From Halorhabdus utahensis DSM 12940 (GTDB lineage: Archaea; Halobacteriota; Halobacteria; Halobacteriales; Haloarculaceae), in assembly GCF_000023945.1 (NCBI RefSeq), contig NC_013158.1, forward strand, positions 1,612,001 through 1,676,000: a stretch of DNA of 64,000 nt, in the 5' to 3' direction. Shown one piece after another: positions 36,315 to 42,912 of the stretch (positions within the stretch are counted from its first letter, which is position 1; each line of letters starts with the position of its first letter). The position numbers and the translations under genes are program-made. The notes beneath the pieces were generated by a model, which was given only the letters and a program-made list of their open reading frames with translations, did no database searches and was not told the origin of the DNA.

Positions 36315-36890
36315 TCAGTGTCCCTGGATCGCGTCGACGACCATCGCGGCGGCCACGATCGGCTCCCGGGGGACGTCGCTCGTATCGTCGATGACGATGT
36401 CGTAGCGGTCTTTCAGCGAGAGTTCGCCGTCGATCCGTCCGACGTGGTCGCCGTCGAGGTCCGTGATCTCGTATTTGTGTGGAATCCAGCCACCGAAGGG
36501 GACGTAGGCCCGCGCCAGCGTGACCAGCGCGCCCCGGGAGTTGATCTCCGCGAGTTTGGCCTCCGTCCGGGCGTCCCGAATCTTCCACGTGTCCTGGAAG
36601 ATCGAGTAGTCGTTGTCGAGGATCACGATGTCCTCGCCGGTCCGGGCGTCGCTGAGGACGTAGTCGCCGGCCACATCGAGGATTCCGCCCGCCGTGACGG
36701 TGAAAACCTCCTCGCCGTCGGCGTCGACGAACGGGAACTTCTCCTTCAGCTTGAACATCTTTTGCTTGCCCCGAAGCACGACGTTCCCCTGCTCGTCCTC
36801 GGCCCGGTACTTGTTGCGAATCAGCGACTGGACGACGGTGTATCGGTCGTCGGTCAACTCGATGCCCTCGATGTCGTAACTCTCGGCCAT
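36315..36890 (-). CDS. LURP-one-related (Tubby-like fold) protein
   Basis: A 191-residue protein with the family pattern: IRNKYRAEDEQGNVVLRGKQ, FPFVDADGEEVFTVTAGGIL, YSIFQDTWKIRDARTEAKLA, YDIVIDDTSDVPREPIVAAA. The fold is related to scramblases and LURP-one. Archaeal members have no known function. Start MAESYDIEG at 36890 is fixed by a TATA box 28 nt upstream. Cytoplasmic, no membrane helix. Confidence 0.85.
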   Translation of the reverse strand: MAESYDIEGIELTDDRYTVVQSLIRNKYRAEDEQGNVVLRGKQKMFKLKEKFPFVDADGEEVFTVTAGGILDVAGDYVLSDARTGEDIVILDNDYSIFQDTWKIRDARTEAKLAEINSRGALVTLARAYVPFGGWIPHKYEITDLDGDHVGRIDGELSLKDRYDIVIDDTSDVPREPIVAAAMVVDAIQGH

Positions 36891-36911
36891 GTGCGGAAGT
36901 GACCTCGCTCT

Positions 36912-36923
36912 CGTATATATACG
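36912..36923 (-). promoter_or_regulatory. Palindromic TATA box of the LURP-one gene
   Basis: cgtatatatacg, a perfect 12-bp palindrome, is centred 28 nt from the ATG at 36890. Confidence 0.65.
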
Positions 36924-36985
36924 CACGTTTCCGTGTCAGTTGCTCGCACCCGCTGTGTCGCGTCTCGGCCAACCGGAACGGGTGC

Positions 36986-37052
36986 GATACGATTCGGATG
37001 GCGTCGATGCGATCAGGATGGCGTTGATACGATCAGGATGGCGCCGATGCGA
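36986..37052. repeat. 20-bp tandem repeat, 3.3 copies
   Basis: Units start at 36986, 37006, 37026 and (partial) 37046, with consensus gatRcgatYMggatggcgYY and little divergence. The third unit includes the stop codon and last codons of the secreted nuclease gene, so the array probably formed by slippage from that gene end. Confidence 0.75.
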
Positions 37053-37644
37053 ACCCCCAGACGCCCCGGTCGGCCGCCTGGGCCCGCGACTCCGCCGCGG
37101 CGAAGCGATCGTACAGCTGGAATTCCGTCTCGTAGAGCCGCGCGTACCCGTCCTCGAGTAACTGCTCGCCGAACACCTCGCCGTCGACCACCACGTAGAC
37201 GAGCAGTCGGCCGTAGTAGCCCCGCCGATCCGCCCGCTCGTCGGTGACGATCCGGACCGTCTCACCGGCCAGTCGCCGCTGGGCGAACGTGCTCGCGTTC
37301 TCGCCCCACCCGCGGAGCCAGGTTCGCCCCGCCTCAGTGTCCGGGACGCCATCGAACTCGCCGGGCGAGACCTCGGCATACGGTTCCGGTGCGTCGACGC
37401 CCAGCAGCCGAACCGTCTCGCGGGTGCCGTTCGCGTATTCGATGTCCATCGTGTCGCCGTCGACCACCTCGACGACCGTGACGGTCCAGCGATCGCCGGT
37501 CGAGGGTACCTGTGGCGCGTCCGTCGTCTGGGTCCCCGCGCCAGTCGGCGTGCTGGCCGTCCCCGCGTCCGTGCCGACGCCGGGCAGTCCCCCACACCCG
37601 GCGAGCAGGACGACGATCACGATGACCACACCACGTCCGCGCAT
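37033..37644 (-). CDS. Secreted thermonuclease (SNase-like) lipoprotein
   Basis: A 203-residue protein. The leader RGRGVVIVIVVLLAGCGG has a lipobox (LAGC, Cys at ~17), followed by a Thr/Gly-rich linker. The staphylococcal-nuclease domain spans ~55-200: TVVEVVDGDTMDIEYANG, VRLLGVDAPEPYAEV, a glutamate-rich loop, and RRGYYGRLLVYVVVDGE. These positions carry the Asp, Arg and Glu typical of the Ca2+-dependent phosphodiesterase active site. It probably degrades extracellular DNA or RNA. Start at 37644 gives the best signal peptide. Confidence 0.88.
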   Translation of the reverse strand: MRGRGVVIVIVVLLAGCGGLPGVGTDAGTASTPTGAGTQTTDAPQVPSTGDRWTVTVVEVVDGDTMDIEYANGTRETVRLLGVDAPEPYAEVSPGEFDGVPDTEAGRTWLRGWGENASTFAQRRLAGETVRIVTDERADRRGYYGRLLVYVVVDGEVFGEQLLEDGYARLYETEFQLYDRFAAAESRAQAADRGVWGFASAPS

Positions 37645-37715
37645 ACGGGTTCCAGGCGCGGGGGACACACGAATCTTCGGGCGAAATCTTCGTGGGGTCT
37701 GTGAGTACGTCTATC

Positions 37716-37773
37716 GTCCGGACTCGGCCGCGCGTTTATACCGGAGGGGGCGGCCAACGAGCGTATGCACGAC
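37716..37773 (+). repeat. Promoter/start duplication, copy A (HTH gene)
   Basis: A 58-bp segment aligns without gaps (49/58) to 39041-39098. It contains the TATA box gcgtttatacc, the same spacer length, and the same first codons (ATG CAC GAC). The two copies flank the HTH-PIN gene pair. Confidence 0.75.
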
Positions 37774-38442
37774 ACCAGCCGAAGTTTGAAGTTCACGGAT
37801 TTCGTAATACAGGTGATGACGCCGAGTCCAGCCACGGAAACACCATCGCAGGATTATGCAGCCGGGGTCGATCAGCTCGCGACCGTCGGTCGCCTACTGG
37901 ACCGGCCGGAACTCGCACGCGTGTACGTCTACGTCTGCTATTACGGGCCAGTCACCCGACCGGAGATCGTCGAGACCCTCGACGTCCCGAAGACGACTGT
38001 CTACGACCACGTCGGGACGTTGGAGGCGCTGGGTGCTGTTGCACTCGTCGGTGATCGTCCCGTTGCGGTGTCGGCGGCCCCCGTCTTGATCGACGCCGAC
38101 GGGATCACCGTCACGCCGACGCTTCTCCATGCCGTCGCCATGCAAGTGATCGACAAGGACATCGCCCATTTCACAGAGCGCCACGGGGTCGGCAAACTGG
38201 CCGCCGCTGTCCGGCAGGCCGGGCTGCATTACGCGGGGCGGATCACCCAGCGGATGGTAGCCGAGCCTCTCGGCATTTCAACCGGCGAGGCGATCCAAAT
38301 CGTGCTCGCGCTTGAACCCGTCCTCGCAGCGGGAAAACAGCACGATCCGCACTTCAAGAACCTCTTTCCGGATGTCGCCGACGATATCGCATTCGACGCC
38401 GATATTGACGTGACTGCCCCACTCTCGGATACAGAGTCATAG
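37765..38442 (+). CDS. HTH transcriptional regulator, partner of a PIN protein
   Basis: A 225-residue protein. Residues ~35-100 form a winged helix (LLDRPELARVYVYVCYYGPV, RPEIVETLDVPKTTVYDHVG recognition helix). The C-terminal part (LHAVAMQVIDKDIAHFTERH...) is helical, typical of haloarchaeal HTH regulators of the ArsR/TrmB-like group. The stop is 14 nt before the PIN gene, so the two are probably co-transcribed and may work as antitoxin/regulator and toxin. Start ATG 37765 is supported by the TATA spacing and by the promoter duplicate at 39041. Confidence 0.78.
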   Translation: MHDTSRSLKFTDFVIQVMTPSPATETPSQDYAAGVDQLATVGRLLDRPELARVYVYVCYYGPVTRPEIVETLDVPKTTVYDHVGTLEALGAVALVGDRPVAVSAAPVLIDADGITVTPTLLHAVAMQVIDKDIAHFTERHGVGKLAAAVRQAGLHYAGRITQRMVAEPLGISTGEAIQIVLALEPVLAAGKQHDPHFKNLFPDVADDIAFDADIDVTAPLSDTES

Positions 38443-38456
38443 AGGCGGACTCTCTC

Positions 38457-38993
38457 ATGTCTGATTCGTCTTCGCTCTCCTCGGCTACGGTCACACTTGT
38501 CGATACGAACGTCTTCATCAGCGTGGGCAATCCAGGCACGTCGAAGTATCGTCGGTTTCGCCGGGCGATTCGACGTGCGGGCGTGACGTTGCGGATACCA
38601 GCACGGGTCGCAGACGAGATCGAGGACGGGGGCGTCACGCCGGCGCTGGACCGCGCTCGCGAGGAGGGATGGGCTCGTATCGCGGATGCCCCATCAGTGA
38701 CCCACAGCGAAGCCACCCGTGCCCGGGACGTGGCCCGCCGGACGATCGCCGCGAAGTCGCCGGGGAAAGACGAACACGATGTCGAGAAAGCCGATCCAGT
38801 GTTCGCCGGACTCGCTGTCGAATATCTGCTGGACGGGACGACGAGTGACGACGTGACTGTCCTCACCGCTGATCGAGTTGCCCGTGAGGCGATCGCGACG
38901 GCGATGGCCTCCCTCGATTACGCCGATCAGATCACGATCCTGGCAGTGTGGGACGTCATCGACGACGGAGACGATGATCTCACCTTCAGCTGA
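38457..38993 (+). CDS. PIN-domain ribonuclease (putative toxin)
   Basis: A 178-residue protein with the PIN core: N-terminal TLVDTNVFIS (acidic Asp16), an acidic residue in ADEIEDGGVTPALD, and a C-terminal LTADRVAREAIATAM that supplies the third Asp. PIN proteins cleave RNA in a Mg2+-dependent way and are often toxins. It follows the HTH gene by 14 nt, suggesting an HTH-PIN pair. The pair as a toxin-antitoxin system is inferred; the antitoxin role is not shown by sequence. Confidence 0.8.
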   Translation: MSDSSSLSSATVTLVDTNVFISVGNPGTSKYRRFRRAIRRAGVTLRIPARVADEIEDGGVTPALDRAREEGWARIADAPSVTHSEATRARDVARRTIAAKSPGKDEHDVEKADPVFAGLAVEYLLDGTTSDDVTVLTADRVAREAIATAMASLDYADQITILAVWDVIDDGDDDLTFS

Positions 38994-39040
38994 GAGGGTT
39001 CGTGGTGTTCCGAAATGGTCCTCGACTTCGGTGTACCGCG

Positions 39041-39098
39041 GTCTGGATCCGACCGCGCGTTTATACCGGAGGAAGGGGCCAACGGGCGTATGCACGAT
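39041..39098 (+). repeat. Promoter/start duplication, copy B (NucS-N gene)
   Basis: Partner of 37716-37773. It contains gcgtttatacc 27-28 nt before the ATG at 39090 and the codons ATG CAC GAT. Its existence fixes the start of the downstream gene. Confidence 0.75.
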
Positions 39099-39845
39099 GG
39101 CATCCACGTCGTCGCCGGGGAGTGTACGACCACATTCGACGGCTCGCGCGTCCGCGAGCACGAACAGCGCGGGCAGGTTCTGGTCGTCGTTAAGCCGGAC
39201 AACACCGTGCTCGTCCACGACGCCGAGGGCTATCAGCCGGTCGCGTGGCTCACGCGCGCCGAGACGGTGACCATCGACGGCACCCACCTTGCAGCGACCG
39301 ACGGCGACCAGCGACTCACCGTCGAAATCCACGACGAAACGGCGAGTGGCCGGTATCCGGCCAGCGCCGCGGGGTCGCCCGTCGGCGAGTGTCCGGACTG
39401 CGGGGCCGCACTCGTTCGCGTCACCGACGCCGTCGCTTGCACGGGCTGTGACGAACGATACGGCCTGCCCGGCGATGCCGAAGTCATCGACGATCACTGC
39501 GAGTGTGGCCTCCCGAAAATGCGGGTCGAACGCGGTCGAGCATTCGAAGTCTGTGTCGATCGCGAGTGTGAGTCGATGGACGACGCCGTCGCCGAGGTCT
39601 TCGACCGCGAGTGGGACTGTCCCAACTGCGAGGGGGACCTTCGGATCCTCCGGCGGGGCGGCCTCCTGGCGGGCTGTGAGCACTATCCCGAGTGTGACAC
39701 CGGCTTTGCGTTCCCTGCCGGCGTCGTCGTGGGCGAGTGTGCCTGTGGCCTCCCGCTGTTCGAGACCGCCGGTGGGCGGCGGTGTCTCGACGCGACCTGT
39801 GAGGCCTGGCGGGACGGCACGGGCGGCGTTCCGGCGGAGTCGTGA
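39090..39845 (+). CDS. NucS N-terminal-like domain fused to four zinc ribbons
   Basis: A 251-residue protein. Residues ~5-80 resemble the NucS/EndoMS N-terminal DNA-binding barrel (VLVVVKPDNTVLVHDAEGYQ, PVAWLTRAETVTIDG). Four C4 zinc ribbons follow: CPDCGAALVRV with CTGC; CECGLPKM with CVDREC; CPNCEGDL with CEHYPEC; CACGLPLF with CLDATC. The third looks like a topoisomerase I zinc finger. The NucS nuclease domain is absent, so mismatch cleavage is unlikely; a DNA or RNA adaptor role is inferred. Start ATG 39090. Confidence 0.78.
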   Translation: MHDGIHVVAGECTTTFDGSRVREHEQRGQVLVVVKPDNTVLVHDAEGYQPVAWLTRAETVTIDGTHLAATDGDQRLTVEIHDETASGRYPASAAGSPVGECPDCGAALVRVTDAVACTGCDERYGLPGDAEVIDDHCECGLPKMRVERGRAFEVCVDRECESMDDAVAEVFDREWDCPNCEGDLRILRRGGLLAGCEHYPECDTGFAFPAGVVVGECACGLPLFETAGGRRCLDATCEAWRDGTGGVPAES

Positions 39846-39932
39846 CGAGCCGTTTCCCGGCGCGGTCGATCAGTGTGCTCGCGGCCGTGAGTCGATCGTA
39901 GCGCCTTTGCCCGCCCGCCGGCAGGTCAGACC

Positions 39933-40979
39933 ATGGAACTGGTCCTGGAGGGAGACGTGGTTCGCGGCGGCAGCGAGGCTCGCGAGCGCTTCTACGATTC
40001 GCGGGGCTACGGCCACGTCGACGGCGGCGGGCTGGCGCTTTCGCCTGTCGAAGCAGCCCATCTTCTCTACCGGGGCGATGTCGAGCACATCCGGGACGGG
40101 AGAAGCGACGAGGCTCTGGATTTCCAGGCACTGCTCTCCTCGGCTGCTGTCTCGGAGATCGACGTTCTCGTCTACAAGGACCTTCGGGACCGGGGATTCT
40201 ACCTCTCGCCCGCCCGCGAGGGCTGGGTCGACGGTCCGTCCGGGACCGACTTCGTGGTTTACCCCCGCGGACAGGGCCCCTGGGACGACGATGTCGCCTA
40301 TCGGATCCGGGCGATAAGTGAGCGGACGGCCGTCTCCGCGGCCACGCTGGGCGATAGCGTCCTGGCAGTCGTCGACGAGGAGTCGGCGATCACCTACCTC
40401 GAGACCAGTCACCCCGACATCGCGGGCTCGTCGACCACGGATCTGCCGAGCGGTGTCGCGGCCGACCTGCTGGGCGATCGCGTCCTGGCCCCGGACCCGC
40501 CCGAAGCACTCTATTTCGAGGGGTTCTACGGCCAACCGCTCGACGACGAGGCGGGCGAGCCCCTCCAGCTCTCGCTGATCGAGGCCGCCGCGCTGGCCAG
40601 CCAAGGCGTGCTCGACGTCGAGGGTGGCGCGGACGCGATCGTCGAGTGCGGTCGCGAGGTCGAAGGCGAGCGCTTCGACCGGCGGCTGGCGGTGTATCGT
40701 GCCCTCCGCGAGCGTGGGGTCGTCCCCAAGACGGGCTACAAATTCGGCGCGGACTTTCGGACGTACGCCGACGTCGAAAGTGTCGACTCGCTGGGCCACT
40801 CCGAGTTGCTCGTGCGGGTGTTACCGGCGGATCACGCTTTCACGCCGCGCGATCTCGCGCTTGACGTCCGACTGGCCCACGGCGTTCGCAAGCGGATGGT
40901 GTTCGCGCTGGTGGCGGAGGCTGACGCGGACGGCGACCCCCGAATCGAGTGGCTCGAAGTCGGGCGACTGACGCCGTGA
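39933..40979 (+). CDS. endA: tRNA-splicing endonuclease (fused alpha2 form)
   Basis: A 348-residue protein with two tandem endonuclease modules. The N-terminal repeat (residues 1-165) is non-catalytic. The C-terminal repeat carries the active-site tyrosine in TGYKFGADFRTY, the histidine in GHSELLVRV and the lysine in GVRKRMVFAL. This long form assembles as a homodimer and cleaves bulge-helix-bulge motifs in tRNA and rRNA precursors, such as the processing stems of the rRNA operon in this window. It lies just upstream of the trpS leader. Confidence 0.94.
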   Translation: MELVLEGDVVRGGSEARERFYDSRGYGHVDGGGLALSPVEAAHLLYRGDVEHIRDGRSDEALDFQALLSSAAVSEIDVLVYKDLRDRGFYLSPAREGWVDGPSGTDFVVYPRGQGPWDDDVAYRIRAISERTAVSAATLGDSVLAVVDEESAITYLETSHPDIAGSSTTDLPSGVAADLLGDRVLAPDPPEALYFEGFYGQPLDDEAGEPLQLSLIEAAALASQGVLDVEGGADAIVECGREVEGERFDRRLAVYRALRERGVVPKTGYKFGADFRTYADVESVDSLGHSELLVRVLPADHAFTPRDLALDVRLAHGVRKRMVFALVAEADADGDPRIEWLEVGRLTP

Positions 40980-40990
40980 CGGATAGAAAA

Positions 40991-40999
40991 CAATTAAAC
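40991..40999 (+). promoter_or_regulatory. TATA box of the trpS leader
   Basis: caattaaac is centred near 40995, predicting a transcript start around 41021-41024. That is 160 nt upstream of trpS but exactly at the ATG of a 26-codon ORF. Confidence 0.6.
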
Positions 41000-41023
41000 C
41001 CCTGCTGGTGGAGACGTACGCAC

Positions 41024-41104
41024 ATGGCGTCCACTTCCCCCGACGTCCGTCGCTGGCACCCCCGGGAAGTGGACAGTGTCGCCGTCGCCGGCCGGCGGGC
41101 GTAA
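41024..41104 (+). CDS. Candidate leader peptide 1 of trpS (26 codons, one Trp codon)
   Basis: ATG at 41024 coincides with the predicted transcript start, so the ORF would be leaderless. It reads MASTSPDVRRWHPREVDSVA and ends VAGRRA at a TAA (41102-41104). Its single Trp codon (41054-41056) lies in the loop of an 11-bp hairpin formed within the ORF. The composition is Arg-rich, unlike the acidic host proteins. The ORF is proposed from position, structure and the Trp codon; no conservation data were available. Confidence 0.42.
   Translation: MASTSPDVRRWHPREVDSVAVAGRRA
41029..41074 (+). promoter_or_regulatory. trpS: Hairpin in the trpS leader
   Basis: gtccacttccc (41029-41039) pairs perfectly with gggaagtggac (41064-41074). 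The 24-base loop holds the Trp codon. A second stem cgggcg/cgcccg (41096-41101 and 41110-41115) encloses the leader-peptide stop codon. A translating or stalled ribosome would open the first stem. Confidence 0.6.
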
Positions 41105-41122
41105 CTCGTCGCCCGGCGGGCG

Positions 41123-41188
41123 ATGCTCCCTCCGCTTTCTCGGCCCGGTGGCTTCGAGCACCAACCACACGAGACACGACACCAATGA
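41123..41188 (+). CDS. Candidate leader ORF 2, overlapping the trpS start (ATGA)
   Basis: A 21-codon ORF (MLPPLSRPGGFEHQPHETRH plus Gln) whose TGA (41186-41188) overlaps the trpS ATG (41185-41187). This arrangement is typical of translational coupling or re-initiation. It has no Trp codon and no obvious Shine-Dalgarno sequence. Confidence 0.35.
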   Translation: MLPPLSRPGGFEHQPHETRHQ

Positions 41189-42798
41189 CGCGAGACTCAC
41201 ACACCGACGACGAACCGACAGACGACCGACGGCGTGAACAGGCTTTCCCCCGACTCCGCACTGACGGCGGCGCAGCCGCCGGTGCCGACGACACGACGCT
41301 TGATCCGTGGGGCTCCTCGACGGTCGCCGACTACCGCAACCTCTTCGAGGAGTTCGGCATCGAGGAGTTCGACGAAATCCTGCCCGATGTCCCTGCGCCC
41401 CACTATCTGATGCGCCGCGGGGTCATCTTCGGGCACCGCGATTACCGGCCGGTCGCCCGCGCCATGCGCGACGGTGACCCATTCGCCGTCCTCTCGGGAT
41501 TCATGCCCACCGGCGACCCCCACATCGGCCACAAACTCGTCTTCGACGAGATCATCTGGCATCAACGCCAGGGCGGGGACGCCTACGGCCTGATCGCCGA
41601 CCTTGAGGCCCACGCCGCCCGCGGGCTGACGTGGGACGAGATCGACGAGCATGCCCGGGACTACATCCTCTCGCTGCTCGCGCTGGGCTTCGACCCGGAG
41701 GAAGGGACGCTCTATCGACAGTCCGAGAACCGCGAGTTGCAGGATCTGGCGTTCGAACTCGGCGCGGAGGCCCGCTTTGCGGAGTTCGAGGGGATCTACG
41801 GCTTCGACGGCGAGACCGACGTCAGTCACATGCAGAGCGTCGTGACCCAGATCGCCGACATCCTCTACCCGCAACTCGAGGAACCCAAGCCGACCGTCAT
41901 CCCGGTGGGTCCCGACCAGGACCCCCACATGCGCCTGGCGAGAGACGTCGCCGCCCGGATGCGCTATTTCGGCGTCACGAAGGCCTACGCCTCCTTCGAG
42001 ACCGACGACGAGGAGCGAGCGCTGCTTGCGGAGGCCTACGAGACGCTTGCCGGCGACCATCCGGGAGAGACGATCCGGTGTGGCGACGCCGCGACCTACC
42101 TCGACAACGAGCGTGATCGCGACGCGACTGACGGTGGCGCGATGACCAAAGATCGTCTCATCACGATGCTCCGGGAGGCCGGCAAGGAACCGCTCCGTCC
42201 CCGCGTCCGGTTCCTCGACCGCAACGCCACCGAGGAGGCCTTCGAGGCCCTGATCGAGGCCATCGACGGCGAGAAGCGCGTCTACGACGAGCACATCGAC
42301 GCCTTCGAACTGGATCACGAGGCCGCCGCGGCACTCGCCCGCGAGGTCGAACTCGCCAACGGCGGGTACGGCTTCCTGGCCCCCTCCTCGATCTATCATC
42401 GCTTCATGACCGGTCTGACCGGCGGGAAGATGTCCTCGTCCGTCCCGGAGAGTCACATCAGCCTGCTCGACGATCCCGAAGACGGCTACGACAAGGTCCG
42501 GGCGGCGACGACCGGCGGCCGCGAGACCGCCGAGGAACAGCGCGAACTCGGGGGCAAGCCCGACGAGTGCCCGGTCTACGAACTCTACGCCTACTTGCTC
42601 GCGGATGACGACGACGAGTTCGCCACCGAGGTCTACGAGGAGTGTGCCGGCGGCGAGCGCCTCTGTGGCGGCTGTAAGGAACAGGCTGCCGAACTGATGG
42701 AGTCTTTCCTCGAAGATCACCAGGAAAAACGCGAGGAGTGGGCTGATCGACTCGACGAACTCGATATCGACTTCGATTCGAGCCGTAAACGAACTTGA
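41185..42798 (+). CDS. trpS: Tryptophanyl-tRNA synthetase
   Basis: A 537-residue class I synthetase of archaeal type. HIGH-like motif PTGDPHIGH near residue 110, KMSKS-like GGKMSSS near 415, and VIPVGPDQDPHMRLARD in the nucleotide fold. An acidic N-terminal extension precedes the catalytic core. A CxxC-like CGGCKEQAAELM lies near the C-terminus. It charges tRNA-Trp. The start at ATG 41185 is the first in-frame ATG after the leader and overlaps leader ORF 2. Confidence 0.95.
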   Translation: MTRDSHTDDEPTDDRRREQAFPRLRTDGGAAAGADDTTLDPWGSSTVADYRNLFEEFGIEEFDEILPDVPAPHYLMRRGVIFGHRDYRPVARAMRDGDPFAVLSGFMPTGDPHIGHKLVFDEIIWHQRQGGDAYGLIADLEAHAARGLTWDEIDEHARDYILSLLALGFDPEEGTLYRQSENRELQDLAFELGAEARFAEFEGIYGFDGETDVSHMQSVVTQIADILYPQLEEPKPTVIPVGPDQDPHMRLARDVAARMRYFGVTKAYASFETDDEERALLAEAYETLAGDHPGETIRCGDAATYLDNERDRDATDGGAMTKDRLITMLREAGKEPLRPRVRFLDRNATEEAFEALIEAIDGEKRVYDEHIDAFELDHEAAAALAREVELANGGYGFLAPSSIYHRFMTGLTGGKMSSSVPESHISLLDDPEDGYDKVRAATTGGRETAEEQRELGGKPDECPVYELYAYLLADDDDEFATEVYEECAGGERLCGGCKEQAAELMESFLEDHQEKREEWADRLDELDIDFDSSRKRT

Positions 42799-42912
42799 TC
42801 GACCGTCCTCGATTCGCTACTTCTGACACCAGGGAAGTCCGCCTCCCCTGCCGATCCGAATCCCTCGTCTCGTTTTTCGCTCACACCTCATTCGCTAGAA
42901 TTCCCTTCGGCA

